Positions 1-9,317 of a DNA stretch of 64,000 bases are shown piece after piece. The notes beneath the pieces are model-generated. The model ran no database searches and was not told the DNA's origin. It saw nothing but the letters and a program-made list of their open reading frames with translations. The DNA comes from Pseudoduganella guangdongensis (GTDB taxonomy: Bacteria > Pseudomonadota > Gammaproteobacteria > Burkholderiales > Burkholderiaceae_D). The stretch is from the NCBI RefSeq assembly GCF_009857475.1, contig NZ_WWCJ01000001.1, positions 186,001 to 250,000 of the forward strand. Direction: 5' to 3'. A program made the translations under genes and the position numbers. The first letter of the stretch is position 1. Each line of letters starts with the position of its first letter.

Positions 1-522
1 GCCAAGCAGCGCCAGGCTGCCAGGCAGCGGTACTTGCGCCGTTGGCGCGTTGTCGACAATGATCTCAGAAATGCCGACGCCTTGCGTGCCGCCATCCTGG
101 TCGATATTAAAGACCACCGAGGTCACGTTGGCCATACCTGCCACGGCCAGCGTGCCAAGGCCGGACAGCACTTGTGTGGCGCCGTTGGACCCGGTCAGGG
201 TGAGCGAGGCGGCGCCGTCCGCGTAGCCCGCGATATTGATGTTGGCCAGGCTGAAGCTGGCGCCGAAGAAGTCCAGCACCCAGCTGACGTTGTCGGCGTT
301 TGAGAAACCGTTATGCACGCCGATGTCGCCGAGAAAGCTTGGATCGTAGTGGTCGCCCGCGCGCACCATGCGCAGGCGGAAGCCGTCCTCGGTGTAGGTA
401 TCGAAGACCACCGAACCATTCAGGTTGGCATGCACGCCACTGGTCAGGTCCAGCGTGATCGGCGCCGCCTGGGCGGTGGAGAAGCAAAACACGAGGGCAG
501 CAAGGCTAACAAGCTTTTTCAT
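1..522 (-). CDS. PEP-CTERM-type secreted protein (3' end cut by window)
   Basis: The frame opens with ATG at 522 behind a purine-rich ribosome site (AGGGGAAGG) and stays open to base 1, so the last residues are missing. It starts with a clear signal peptide (MKKLVSLAALVFCFSTAQA), followed by a glycine/asparagine/serine-rich beta-type domain of about 140 residues. The last visible residues are VPLPGSLALLG, which is the start of a typical PEP-CTERM sorting tail. In this family the tail directs proteins to the exosortase/EpsH pathway, and most members are surface or matrix proteins of unknown function. No enzymatic motif is visible. The next gene is divergent. Confidence 0.75.
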   Translation of the reverse strand, partial: MKKLVSLAALVFCFSTAQAAPITLDLTSGVHANLNGSVVFDTYTEDGFRLRMVRAGDHYDPSFLGDIGVHNGFSNADNVSWVLDFFGASFSLANINIAGYADGAASLTLTGSNGATQVLSGLGTLAVAGMANVTSVVFNIDQDGGTQGVGISEIIVDNAPTAQVPLPGSLALLG

Positions 523-848
523 TCGACCTTCCCCTTTCAGATTAATAGTCATATCGGCAGCGTTGCCGTGGCGGCAAGATGCAAGTTCCATGCCCCAGGC
601 CAACAAGCCACTGATTCAGCGGGACATTTGGCTTAAGGCTCGCTCGGCTTGTAAATTTCCCCGACAAAGCGAGGCGGGCATTGTCTGCGTTTGCGCATTT
701 CTGGCCCGGCGCCGGCAGGCCACAGTGGGCGCGTGCTAGACTTTTTGATGTGAAGCCATCGACTGCACGCTCCGAGCCAGCCCAAGCACCGCGCCAGCGC
801 GGGGCGGCGGCCGCGCGTGCTGCGCTGGCGGCGCAACCGGGCGATGCG
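523..848. other. Divergent intergenic region between PEP-CTERM gene and AraC regulator
   Basis: About 230-330 bases, depending on which regulator start is used. It must hold the promoters of both divergent genes. I see no convincing -35/-10 pair, hairpin or repeat. The stretch 750-848 is in frame with the regulator and could be its N-terminus. Confidence 0.4.
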
Positions 849-1724
849 ATGTCGCATGCGGTGTTCCGCACCATGTCCGGTACCGACGCCACGCTGGAAC
901 GCTTTGCCTGGCTGGGCGATGGCCTGGCGGCGGCGGTCTGGCACCGCAGGACGCAGGAGGCAGTAACCGAATACCGCCAGCCGGGCCATCACACCCTGTC
1001 CTGCTACCTTGGTGGCGGCTACAGCGTGGAGCGCGAAGGCTTGCCGGGACAATATGGCGCGCCGCAACGGCTTTGTTCGCTGCCCGATTGGCACGAGTCG
1101 GAGTGGGTGGTGCGCGGCCAGCTGCGCATGCTGCACGTGTATTTCATGCCCGAGCATTTCACGCGGCGGGCAGTGGTGGAATTGGACCGCGAGCCGCGCG
1201 AGCTGACGTTGCAGGACCGTACCTACTTCGAGAACGAGCGCCTGGTGCGGTTGTGCGGCGCCTTGCTTGAGCAGCCATGGCAGGACCATGATCAGCTCTT
1301 GCGCGCCAACGAGATCACGCATGCAGCCCTGAGCGAGCTGCTGCGTTCGCAGTCCGCCACCAAGCCGGGCCTGCGCCTGCGCGGCGGCCTGGCGCCGCAG
1401 GTGCGGCGCCAGCTGCACGAATACATCGAGGCCCACCTCGCGCAGCAAATTACGCTGGGCATGCTGGCACAACTGGCGTGCATGTCGGAATTCCATCTGG
1501 CGCGCATGTTCCGCATCAGCTTTGGCATGCCACCTTCGGCCTGGATTGCCGCGCGCCGTATCGAGCGCGCGCGCAGCCTGCTGCGCGCTGGGCGCCTGCC
1601 CCTGCAGCAGGTGGCCGAGGCCTGCGGCTACGCCGACCTGAGCCACTTCAGCCACCGCTTCAGCGCCGCGCTCGGCGTGCCGCCGGGCCGCTACCGCCAG
1701 GTGCTTGGCGGCCTCAAGTCCTGA
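849..1724 (+). CDS. AraC family transcriptional regulator
   Basis: DNA-binding regulator of the AraC/XylS family. The C-terminal hundred residues carry the double helix-turn-helix. The first helix region reads ITLGMLAQLACMSEFHLARMF. The second contains LQQVAEACGYADLSHFSHRF and ends in the family's GVPPGRYRQ. The N-terminal 170 residues resemble the effector domain of AraC proteins that repress or activate a divergent neighbour; the ligand is not apparent. I placed the start at ATG 849 because upstream residues are low-complexity Ala/Arg. In-frame alternatives are GTG 750 and ATG 681. It may control the divergent PEP-CTERM gene or other targets. Confidence 0.85.
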   Translation: MSHAVFRTMSGTDATLERFAWLGDGLAAAVWHRRTQEAVTEYRQPGHHTLSCYLGGGYSVEREGLPGQYGAPQRLCSLPDWHESEWVVRGQLRMLHVYFMPEHFTRRAVVELDREPRELTLQDRTYFENERLVRLCGALLEQPWQDHDQLLRANEITHAALSELLRSQSATKPGLRLRGGLAPQVRRQLHEYIEAHLAQQITLGMLAQLACMSEFHLARMFRISFGMPPSAWIAARRIERARSLLRAGRLPLQQVAEACGYADLSHFSHRFSAALGVPPGRYRQVLGGLKS

Positions 1725-1820
1725 CCCTATCGCGCCGCCGCGCACGATAGCGGATGCGGCGTGCATGCTTGCCGGGCTAAGTGCAGCATGGATCTCTACG
1801 CCCACGCAGTGGAGAACGCC

Positions 1821-2846
1821 ATGCTCAAATTCACTGTCATGTTGCTTGCCGTCCTGTTATGGAGCGCCGGCGCCCAGGCCCAGGTGGCGCCGGCCTACCG
1901 TGCCACCTTGATCGTTGATTTCTGGGGCGGGATGCACATCAACGACCTCGGCCAGATCGCAGTGACGCGCTACGGCGTGCCCTATATATGGAGCCGCGAC
2001 AAGGGCCTGGTGCCGGTGGCTAGCAGCGCCGTTGATGTCCAGGTTTGGGGATTCAACAACGCCGGCACGGCGGTCGGCGCGGCGATGTGGCAGCCGCAGA
2101 ATGAAGAAATGACGTATTACCAGCCGGTGGTGTGGGTCCAGGGCGGGCCGTTCACGCGCCTGAACACCCTGGGCAGGGGCGGCGCGGCAGCAGCCATCAA
2201 CAACCGGGGTACGATCGTCGGCGGCGTGCAGGGCAGCTTCGAGGACAACTGGTCCCGGCGCGGTTTCATGCAGCGTGACGGGCAGGTCACCGTGTTTGAA
2301 GACTTCATCCCGCAAGCCATCAACGATGCCGACGTCATGGTCGGGGTCGGGCTGGAGAACGATGGCGCGGACATTGCAGGCATAAAAGTCTGGCGCGATG
2401 GCCAATTGTCGCCGCTGGATGGCGTGCCGGGCGAGCGCCCGATGTTCATCAACCAGCGCGGGTGGATTGCCGGCACCACCGATGACTACTTGCCCTGGCT
2501 GTGGCGCGACGGCGCGCTGACGCAGCTATGGAACGGCAGCATCACGGACATGAACGATGCCGGGGTGGTGATCGGCGAGTACCACATCGGACGCACCGTG
2601 CTGTGGTTCGAGGACCAGGTCTACGAGCTGGGCGACTTATGGGACAAAGCCGGATGGGAGGGCTGGTCGCTGGCGCACGTTTCCACCATCAATGAAAAAG
2701 GCGAGATGGGAGCCCTGCTCTGGGACGATGGCTTCGGGCAGCGCATGGTCTTGCTGTCGCCGGTGCTCGAGCCGGCCGGCGCGGCGCAGTTGCTGGCCGG
2801 GCTGGCGCTGCTGGGCGCCCTGCGCCTCAGGAAAGCTCGGCGATGA
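1821..2846 (+). CDS. HAF-repeat-like secreted protein with PEP-CTERM-like tail
   Basis: Protein of 341 residues with a signal peptide (MLKFTVMLLAVLLWSAGAQA), which sets the start at ATG 1821 behind GGAGA. The body is built from degenerate repeats of the HAF type: hydrophobic and Gly-rich units with IN-[ND]-x-G-x-[IV]-[VA]-G cores, for example INNRGTIVGG, INDADVMVGV, INQRGWIAGT and MNDAGVVIGE. Such proteins are predicted beta-propeller-like extracellular proteins without a known activity. The C-terminus (EPAGAAQLLAGLALLGALRL followed by basic residues) looks like a PEP-CTERM anchor with a relaxed motif. The 3' end overlaps the end of recQ by 20 bp, converging. Confidence 0.7.
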   Translation: MLKFTVMLLAVLLWSAGAQAQVAPAYRATLIVDFWGGMHINDLGQIAVTRYGVPYIWSRDKGLVPVASSAVDVQVWGFNNAGTAVGAAMWQPQNEEMTYYQPVVWVQGGPFTRLNTLGRGGAAAAINNRGTIVGGVQGSFEDNWSRRGFMQRDGQVTVFEDFIPQAINDADVMVGVGLENDGADIAGIKVWRDGQLSPLDGVPGERPMFINQRGWIAGTTDDYLPWLWRDGALTQLWNGSITDMNDAGVVIGEYHIGRTVLWFEDQVYELGDLWDKAGWEGWSLAHVSTINEKGEMGALLWDDGFGQRMVLLSPVLEPAGAAQLLAGLALLGALRLRKARR

Positions 2847-4650
2847 GGCGCACGATTTCGTCGCCGTAGGACACCAGCTTCTTCTCGCCCACGCCGGACA
2901 CCACGCGCAGTTCGCCCAGCGAGGATGGGCGCACCTTGGCGATCTCGCGCAAGGTGGCGTCATTGAAGATGACGTAGGCCGGCACATTGTGTTCGCGTGC
3001 CGCCCCCATGCGCCAGGAGCGCAGGCGGTCGAAGATGCGCTGCTCGTCGCCATCCAGGTTGGTTTCGACAAAGCCCTTCGGCGCCGCGCTGCTGCGTTTC
3101 TGCTTGACCGGCTTCTGGTACTGGCGCAGCTGCACTTTCTGGCCGCCTTTCAGCACCGGGCGCGCGGCGTCGGTCAGCTTGAGCGAGCTGAATTGTTCGT
3201 GGTCGACGGTGACCAGGCCCAGCGCGATCACCTGGCGCAAAATGGCGCGCCACTCCTGCTCGCTGCGGTCGGCGCCGATGCCGAACACCGACAGCTTGTC
3301 ATGGTGCCAGGTCTGGATGCGCTCCGTTTCCACGCCGCGCAGCACTTCGATCACATGGCCGGCAGCAAAGCGCTGGTCGCAGCGGTAGATGGCCGACAAC
3401 AGTTTCTGCACCGGCACCGTGCCGTCGAAGGACACCGGCGGGATCAGGCAGGTGTCGCAATTGCCGCAAGGCGTGGCCGGTTCGCCGAAGTATTCCAGCA
3501 GGCGCATGCGGCGGCAGCTCAGGGTCTCGCACAGGCCCAGCATGGAGTCCAGCTTGGTCGACAGCACGCGCTTGAAGTTCTCGTCCGCCTCCGACTCGTC
3601 GATCATGCGCCGCTGCAGCACCACGTCCTGCAGGCCGTAGGACATCCAGGCGCTGGCCGGCATGCCGTCGCGGCCGGCGCGGCCGGTCTCCTGGTAGTAG
3701 CCTTCGATCGACTTGGGCAAATCCAGGTGGCAGACAAAGCGCACGTCCGGCTTGTCGATACCCATGCCGAAGGCGATGGTGGCCACCATCACGATATTTT
3801 CTTCGCGCAGGAAGCGCGCCTGGTTTTCCGCGCGCTTGGCGTGGTCCATGCCGGCGTGGTAAGCCATGGCGCGCACGCCGTGCTCGTTCAGGAACTCCGC
3901 CGTTTCTTCCACCTTCTTGCGCGACAGGCAGTAAACGATGCCGCAATCACCCGCATGTTCGGCGGCGATGAAGTCCAACAGCTGCTTGCGGCCATTGGTT
4001 TTTTCCACGATCTGGTAGCGGATGTTCGGGCGGTCGAAGGAGGAGACGAATTGCGCCGCATCATTCAACGCCAGGCGGTGGATGATTTCGTCGCGCGTCT
4101 GCTGGTCAGCAGTCGCGGTGAGCGCTATGCGCGGCACATTCGGGAACTGCTCGTGCAGCACCGACAGCTTGATGTATTCAGGACGGAAGTCGTGGCCCCA
4201 TTGCGAGACGCAGTGCGCCTCGTCGATGGCGAACAGGGCGATCTGCGAATCCTGCAGCAGGTCGAAGCAGCGCGGCGTCAGCAGGCGCTCGGGCGCCACG
4301 TACAGCAGGTCAATTTGATTGGTGCGCACCAGGCGCTCGATGCGCGCCGCTTCCTCATAGGTCTGGGTGGAATTGAGGAAGGCCGCGCGCACGCCGACTT
4401 CGGCCAACGCATCGACCTGGTCCTGCATCAGCGCGATCAGGGGCGATACCACCACGCCCACGCCGTCGCGCAGCATGGCCGGGATCTGGTAGCACAGCGA
4501 CTTGCCGCCGCCGGTCGGCATCAGCACCAGGGCATCGCCGCCGTTGCCGACATGTTCCACCACCTGCCCCTGGTGGCCGCGGAAGGCTGGGTAGCCGAAG
4601 ACGGTCTGCAGCAGGTGCAGGGCGCGCTGGCTGGTGTCTTGCTGTTCCAT
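2827..4650 (-). CDS. recQ: ATP-dependent DNA helicase RecQ
   Basis: 3'-5' DNA helicase of 607 residues, the usual length for bacterial RecQ, acting in the RecF recombination pathway and at stalled forks. Visible motifs: Walker A TGGGKSLCYQ (about residue 46), DEAH box (IDEAHCVSQWGHDFRPEY, about 142), motif VI QETGRAGRDG, the RQC zinc cluster (CRR...CGNCDTC, about 377-400), a winged helix, and a C-terminal HRDC domain (about 525-600). It begins three bases after the uppP stop on the same strand and lacks a strong ribosome site of its own, so it is probably translationally coupled to uppP. Its 3' end overlaps the convergent HAF gene. Confidence 0.97.
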   Translation of the reverse strand: MEQQDTSQRALHLLQTVFGYPAFRGHQGQVVEHVGNGGDALVLMPTGGGKSLCYQIPAMLRDGVGVVVSPLIALMQDQVDALAEVGVRAAFLNSTQTYEEAARIERLVRTNQIDLLYVAPERLLTPRCFDLLQDSQIALFAIDEAHCVSQWGHDFRPEYIKLSVLHEQFPNVPRIALTATADQQTRDEIIHRLALNDAAQFVSSFDRPNIRYQIVEKTNGRKQLLDFIAAEHAGDCGIVYCLSRKKVEETAEFLNEHGVRAMAYHAGMDHAKRAENQARFLREENIVMVATIAFGMGIDKPDVRFVCHLDLPKSIEGYYQETGRAGRDGMPASAWMSYGLQDVVLQRRMIDESEADENFKRVLSTKLDSMLGLCETLSCRRMRLLEYFGEPATPCGNCDTCLIPPVSFDGTVPVQKLLSAIYRCDQRFAAGHVIEVLRGVETERIQTWHHDKLSVFGIGADRSEQEWRAILRQVIALGLVTVDHEQFSSLKLTDAARPVLKGGQKVQLRQYQKPVKQKRSSAAPKGFVETNLDGDEQRIFDRLRSWRMGAAREHNVPAYVIFNDATLREIAKVRPSSLGELRVVSGVGEKKLVSYGDEIVRLIAELS

Positions 4651-4653
4651 TGC

Positions 4654-5487
4654 TTAGTCGTGCCAGGTAACGATGCCGGTGTAGGCGGTGAGCAGCACCA
4701 CCAGGCCGAATACGATGCGGTACCAGGCGAAGAAGGTGAAACCGTGGGTGCTGACGTAGCGCAGCAGCCAGCGCACGCACAAGAAGGCGGAGATGAATGC
4801 GGACACCGTGCCAATGGTGAACATCGGCAGGTCGGCCACGGACAGCAGGGCGCGTTCCTTCCACAGCGAATAGAAGGTGGCCGACAACAGGGTCGGGATC
4901 GCGAGGAAGAAGGAGAACTCGGTGGCCGCCTTGCGCGAAAGGCCGACCAGCAGGCCGCCGATGATGGTGGCGCCGGAACGGCTGGTACCGGGGATCAGGG
5001 CGAAGGCCTGGGCGCAGCCGACTTTCAGCGCATCGGCCACGCTCATATCGTCTACCGAATGCACGCGCACGGTAACCGGATTGAGGCGCGCGCGGCGCTC
5101 CACCCACAGGATGATGAAGCCGCCGATGATGAAGGCCAGCGCCACCGGCACCGGATGGAACAGCAGGGCGGTGATGCTCTTGTTGAACAGGAAGGCCAGC
5201 AGGCCGGCCGGCACGAAGCCGATCAGGATATTCAGCGCGAAGCGTTGCGCCTTGCGGTCATGCGGCAGGCCGGCCAGCACCTCGCCGATCTTGCGCCGGT
5301 ATTCCCAGATCACCGCCAGCATGGCGCCGCCCTGGATCACGATCTCGAACACTTTCACCTTGGGGCCCGTGAAATCGAGCAGGCTGCCGGCCAGGATCAG
5401 GTGGCCGGTGGAGGAGATTGGCAGGAATTCTGTAAACCCTTCGACCAGACCCATGATCAGGGCCTTCAGCGCGAGAACGATATCCAT
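4654..5487 (-). CDS. uppP: Undecaprenyl-diphosphatase UppP (BacA)
   Basis: Integral membrane pyrophosphatase of 277 residues that recycles undecaprenyl diphosphate to the monophosphate lipid carrier for peptidoglycan and O-antigen synthesis. It gives bacitracin resistance when abundant. Both family signatures are present: [18 protein letters not shown] near the N-terminus (Glu16/Glu20/His29) and [10 protein letters not shown] with the catalytic Arg in the second half. About eight hydrophobic segments are visible. It is the first gene of a two-gene unit with recQ. Confidence 0.97.
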   Translation of the reverse strand: MDIVLALKALIMGLVEGFTEFLPISSTGHLILAGSLLDFTGPKVKVFEIVIQGGAMLAVIWEYRRKIGEVLAGLPHDRKAQRFALNILIGFVPAGLLAFLFNKSITALLFHPVPVALAFIIGGFIILWVERRARLNPVTVRVHSVDDMSVADALKVGCAQAFALIPGTSRSGATIIGGLLVGLSRKAATEFSFFLAIPTLLSATFYSLWKERALLSVADLPMFTIGTVSAFISAFLCVRWLLRYVSTHGFTFFAWYRIVFGLVVLLTAYTGIVTWHD

Positions 5488-5609
5488 TGTGAATTTGTTA
5501 ATTGTGACGGTGGCGGGATGCTACGCGGGCACGAAGCTTACCATGAGCGCCCGGGCCGAACGACTTAATCCAAGATTAACGTTATTGGCCGGGCACGGTT
5601 TGCGCTGGA

Positions 5610-6752
5610 TCAGGGATGGACGCGCACCAGGCGTGCGCTGGCGGCAACCAGCAGCAAGGCGCCGCCCAGCGCGGCAAAGGCCAGCTTCAGGCTGGAAAAG
5701 TGGGCCACGAAGCCGATCAGGGCCGGGCCGGCCAGGATACCGGCGTAGCCGATGGTGGTGATGGCGGCAATGGCCAGGCTGGCCGGCATGGCTTTCTGGT
5801 TGCCGGCGGCGGTAAACAAGATAGGCACGATGTTCGAGGCGCCCAGGCCGACCAGCACAAAACCTAGCAGGGCCAGGGCCGCGCTGGATGCCGCCACGGC
5901 GGTGAAAAAGCCCGCCGCCGCGCACAGGCCGCCGGCCAGCAGCACCGGGCGGGCGCCGAAGCGGCCCACCACGCAGTCGCCGCTCAGGCGGCCGACCGTC
6001 ATGGCGACGGCGAAGGCGGCGTAGCCCAGGCCGGCGCGCCCTTCCTCCAGCCCGCGTTCGGCGCTCAGGAAGACGGCGCTCCAGTCCAGCATGGCGCCCT
6101 CCGCCAGGAAGACGATGAAGCACAGCACGCCGATAAAGATCACCGCGCCATGCGGCATGGCAAAGGCCGGGCCGGCGCCGTCGCGCGCCTCCGGCTCGTG
6201 CAGCAGGTCGGGGCTGGCGCGCCACAGCAGCAGCGCCACCAGCAGCACGATGGCCAGGCAGGCGCCCAGCGGCCCGCTGCCCAGCCACAGGAGGAGGGCC
6301 ATGCTGCCGGCACCGGCAAAGCCGCCCAGGCTGAACATGCCGTGGAAGCCGGACATCAGGGCGCCGCCGCTGGCCTTCTCCACCATCACGGCCTGCACGT
6401 TCATGGCCACATCCATGGTGCCGAGCGCGGCGCCGAAGACGAACAGCACCAGGCCGAGCAGGACGGGCGTGGGCGCCAGCGCCAGGCCGGGCAGGGCCAG
6501 GCAGACCACCAGGGCCGACCACAAGACCACCGCGCGGCAGCCGAAACGCGCCGCCAGCGCGCCAGTCAGCGGCATGGCCAGCAGCGAACCGGCGCCCAGG
6601 CACAGCAGAAGCAGCCCGAGCGGCCCCTCGGCCAGCCCCAGCCGCTCCTTGGCATACGGCACCAGCGGCGCCCAGGCGGACATGGCCAGACCGGCGGTCA
6701 AGAAGGCAAGGCGGGTGGAAAGGCGGTGGCGGTGGTCGATGGTTTGATTCAT
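5610..6752 (-). CDS. MFS transporter
   Basis: Major facilitator superfamily permease of 380 residues with about twelve hydrophobic segments, short and with few loops. Gly- and Ala-rich helices and a central cytoplasmic stretch (LLHEPEARDGAGP, about residue 195) divide two six-helix halves. The second half ends with helices rich in small residues (AIAAITTIGYAGILAGPALIGF). This resembles the FucP/YbjJ-like putative permease group, whose substrates are mostly unknown. No substrate gene lies beside it; the upstream neighbour is the YkgJ pair on the same strand. Confidence 0.85.
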   Translation of the reverse strand: MNQTIDHRHRLSTRLAFLTAGLAMSAWAPLVPYAKERLGLAEGPLGLLLLCLGAGSLLAMPLTGALAARFGCRAVVLWSALVVCLALPGLALAPTPVLLGLVLFVFGAALGTMDVAMNVQAVMVEKASGGALMSGFHGMFSLGGFAGAGSMALLLWLGSGPLGACLAIVLLVALLLWRASPDLLHEPEARDGAGPAFAMPHGAVIFIGVLCFIVFLAEGAMLDWSAVFLSAERGLEEGRAGLGYAAFAVAMTVGRLSGDCVVGRFGARPVLLAGGLCAAAGFFTAVAASSAALALLGFVLVGLGASNIVPILFTAAGNQKAMPASLAIAAITTIGYAGILAGPALIGFVAHFSSLKLAFAALGGALLLVAASARLVRVHP

Positions 6753-6794
6753 AGATGAACATTTTAACCGAGCCGCGCATGGGCTGCGCAGCGC

Positions 6795-7058
6795 TCAGTC
6801 CGGTGCGGTGGCGCGTTCCAGCGTGGTCAGCCAGAGCATGGCCTGCGCGCGCGTCGCACCGCACATTTCCGCCGACGGCTGCAGGCCGCCGCAGAAAGCG
6901 GGCCGCTCGGGGCGGCCAAAGATCATGCACAGGTCGTTGTCGCCCAGTTGCACGCAGCGCACGCCCGCCGGCTTGCCGTTCGGCATACCGGGGATCGGCG
7001 AGGTAATGGAGGGCGCCGTGCAGCAGGCGCCGCAGGCGGGGCGGCATTGGAAACTCAT
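6795..7058 (-). CDS. YkgJ-like cysteine cluster protein, copy 1
   Basis: Protein of 87 residues of the YkgJ/UPF0153 cysteine-cluster family, thought to bind zinc or an Fe-S cluster; no function is established. The N-terminal CxxxCGACC core (Cys5, Cys9, Cys12, Cys13) is followed by [17 protein letters not shown], then further cysteines at about 35, 44, 57 and 66. It is clearly paralogous to the next gene upstream: both share CGACCTAP, the PIPGMP-GKPAGV segment and the final REQAM/RAQAM-LW motif. The two copies lie 22 bases apart on the same strand. Confidence 0.8.
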   Translation of the reverse strand: MSFQCRPACGACCTAPSITSPIPGMPNGKPAGVRCVQLGDNDLCMIFGRPERPAFCGGLQPSAEMCGATRAQAMLWLTTLERATAPD

Positions 7059-7080
7059 GATGGGGCGGTATTTTACCTGT

Positions 7081-7338
7081 TCACGCCTTGGCCCAGCCCA
7101 GCCAGCGCATGGCCTGCTCGCGCGACTCGCCGCAAATCAATTCGTCGGCGGTAAAGTCGAGGCAGACCCGTGGCCGCTCCGGTAAGCCATACAGCCGGCA
7201 GCGCCGCTGCGCATCCAGATGAATGCAGGGCACGCCAGCCGGCTTCCCCTGCGGCATGCCGGGGATCGGGCTGTCGATCGCGGGCGCGGTGCAGCAGGCG
7301 CCGCAATGCGGGCGGCACGGGATCGGGTCGCGATTCAT
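7081..7338 (-). CDS. YkgJ-like cysteine cluster protein, copy 2
   Basis: Protein of 85 residues, tandem paralogue of the preceding YkgJ-like gene. It has the same [12 protein letters not shown] start (Cys8, Cys12, Cys15, Cys16), the same [19 protein letters not shown] block and a shared C-terminal helix ([11 protein letters not shown]). Conserved cysteines suggest metal or Fe-S binding; no enzymatic function is known for the family. The arrangement indicates a recent gene duplication with moderate divergence (my reading, about half of positions identical). The divergent gene begins about 70 bases away. Confidence 0.8.
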   Translation of the reverse strand: MNRDPIPCRPHCGACCTAPAIDSPIPGMPQGKPAGVPCIHLDAQRRCRLYGLPERPRVCLDFTADELICGESREQAMRWLGWAKA

Positions 7339-7410
7339 GGTGATCTTATTCTAGTGCAATGTGGGATTCAGTTAGATTTTTCACCGGTTGCTGCTTGCAT
7401 AATGCGCGCC

Positions 7411-8862
7411 ATGAAACTTTTTCCTCTCCTGCTGGCCGCCCTGTTGGCTGCCGTGACCGCCCACGCGGCCCCTGAAACCCACTGGCGCGACCAGGCAGCC
7501 AGTGAGCTGGACGCTGCGCGCGACGCCGTCCGTGCTGGCCATCCTGGAGCTATCGATAAGGACAATCCGGCCTTTGGCCAGTGGGATGCGAAGGGCTATG
7601 AACAGGCGCGCGCCATGCTGCCAATGGTCGATAGTTACGACAGCATGCTGGCGGTGGTGCGCTACTACCTGGCAGGATTCCAGGACGGCAGCCTGACGTA
7701 CCTGGATGATGTGCGCAAGGCCGGGGATCAGGTCAGCGTGGCTGGCTGGCGCCTCGACTATGCGAACGGCACCTACCGCGTTGGCGCTGTCCTGTCCGGC
7801 TGGGCCAAGCCGTTGCCGCCGGTCGGGGCCAGGCTGCTGTCCTGCGACGGCCAGGCCCCGGACCAGCGCCTGCGCCAGCGGGCGCGCTACTTTGATGGAC
7901 GCGACCTGCCGGGCGTGCGTCATGGCCTGGCTGCAGCCTTTACCCGGCTGGACATGCGGGGCGACGCGCTGAAACAGTGCACTTTCCGCACCGCTAAAGG
8001 AGAGGTGCTGGCGTTGGCGCAGCATTACAGCGCGGTGACTGCGCAGGAAGGCTGGGCCATGCCGCCAACGGCCCCGGTTCCAGCTCCCTTTGGCTACACG
8101 CTGCGCGATGGCCTGCTGTGGATACGCGTCAGCGATTTCCGGGAGGGTTCCCAAACGGCGGAGAAAAAGGAGGCCTTGCTGGAAGAAATGCGCGAACTGA
8201 AGGATGTGCGCGCCATTGTTTTCGATACCCGCGGCAGCGCCGGTGAGGACCTGCAGTTTGCCTATTCCGTTTACACAGCGGTCACGGGCGGCCTGTCCTA
8301 CGATGCTTCCGGTGCGCCGCGCGAATACGGTGAGTGGCGCGCCTCGGACATCGCTGTGAAGGAAATGGAACGCCGCATCGCCCTGGCCAAAGCTGCCGAA
8401 GGGCCGGACAGCAGGCAGGCCGACTGGCTCGATACCTTCCGCAACCAGTTCCTTATGGCGCAGAAAGACGGCCGGCACTGGATTGAGCAGGATGGCGGGC
8501 TGAAGTTGTCGCGTGCCGACTTTGTCTTCATGCAGGCACGGCTGAGACGCTTCAGCGGCAAGCTGGCGCTGGTAACCGACGAGAATTGCGCGACCACCTG
8601 CCGGGATTTTGCCGAGGGGGTGCGGCGCGTGCCGGCACTGGTACATATGGGCCAGGCCACCAGTGCCAGCAGCAGCTATACCGAAGCGGCTTATGTGAGC
8701 CTGCCCAGCGGCAATCGCCTGCAGTTGCCTATGAAGGTCATGCGCGAACGCCCGCCCGAGCACGGGCACAACCGCGTGCTGGCGCCGGACGTGCCGCTGC
8801 GGGTGGACATGCGAAATGACGCGGCGGTGCGCAAGGCCGTGCTGGCGGCGTTGCCGCGTTAA
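7411..8862 (+). CDS. S41-peptidase-like secreted protein, catalytic Ser apparently replaced
   Basis: Secreted protein of 483 residues with a signal peptide (MKLFPLLLAALLAAVTAHA); an in-frame ATG at 7402 would add three residues. The C-terminal half has the layout of tail-specific proteases (S41): a beta strand with WIRVSDFREGS, then AIVFDTRGSAGEDLQF (equivalent to the DLRGNGGG strand), then LALVTDENCATTCRDFAEGV. In S41 enzymes that last segment carries the nucleophilic Ser (xASASE); here the equivalent position appears to be Thr (CATTC). It may therefore be inactive or altered. The gene overlaps the next, convergent gene by three bases at the stops. Confidence 0.65.
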   Translation: MKLFPLLLAALLAAVTAHAAPETHWRDQAASELDAARDAVRAGHPGAIDKDNPAFGQWDAKGYEQARAMLPMVDSYDSMLAVVRYYLAGFQDGSLTYLDDVRKAGDQVSVAGWRLDYANGTYRVGAVLSGWAKPLPPVGARLLSCDGQAPDQRLRQRARYFDGRDLPGVRHGLAAAFTRLDMRGDALKQCTFRTAKGEVLALAQHYSAVTAQEGWAMPPTAPVPAPFGYTLRDGLLWIRVSDFREGSQTAEKKEALLEEMRELKDVRAIVFDTRGSAGEDLQFAYSVYTAVTGGLSYDASGAPREYGEWRASDIAVKEMERRIALAKAAEGPDSRQADWLDTFRNQFLMAQKDGRHWIEQDGGLKLSRADFVFMQARLRRFSGKLALVTDENCATTCRDFAEGVRRVPALVHMGQATSASSSYTEAAYVSLPSGNRLQLPMKVMRERPPEHGHNRVLAPDVPLRVDMRNDAAVRKAVLAALPR

Positions 8863-9167
8863 TGCATGACGTGCTGGGAGCGGCCGCCAAAGGCTTTCAG
8901 CGCATCGGATAGCGTGACCTCGATCTGGCCGAGGTGGGCGTCCGCCATGACCCAGGCCGCCTGGCCGCTCGCCGGCTGGCGTTTGGCCACCTCGCGTTCG
9001 ACCATTACGGCCATGCGTTCATGCAGCACCCGCTGGTAAAGGGGCGATTCGGGGTTGCCGGCCTGCGCACGGGCATACATGTCGGCACCTTCCCAGAGCT
9101 CTTGTATGCGCTCGTCCCCAAGTCCCGAGGCCGCGGCCAGGACTTGCAAAGTTGTCTTGTTATGCAT
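8859..9167 (-). CDS. Hypothetical protein, 102 aa
   Basis: Small soluble protein I do not recognise. The start at ATG 9167 (MHNKTTLQVLAAASGLGDER) is preferred because GGGAGAG lies just upstream; an in-frame ATG at 9200 exists but would place that ribosome site inside the gene. The sequence is mostly helical, charged and without cysteines or membrane segments. It contains an EREVAKRQPASGQAAW segment and ends GGRSQHVMH. It is convergent with the S41-like gene and divergent from the cobalamin riboswitch operon. Codon use matches its neighbours. Confidence 0.55.
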   Translation of the reverse strand: MHNKTTLQVLAAASGLGDERIQELWEGADMYARAQAGNPESPLYQRVLHERMAVMVEREVAKRQPASGQAAWVMADAHLGQIEVTLSDALKAFGGRSQHVMH

Positions 9168-9317
9168 TTTTCTCTCCCAGACGCGTTCGTTGACGCGCAA
9201 TTACCAGTAAATACCTTTTCTCTTTGATTTACCAATAATTCTCACGAATTACATCCTCATAACAACACTTGTTGCCTGTCTGGCCATGTTTTCCTGTCAT
9301 GCTAAAATGGCGCCCGT

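Noticed and set aside
2692..5568. Very long + strand open frame (958 codons) opposite recQ and uppP
   Set aside because: Antisense of two strongly supported genes; composition (His, Gln, Arg and Ala runs) is typical of reverse frames in GC-rich DNA.
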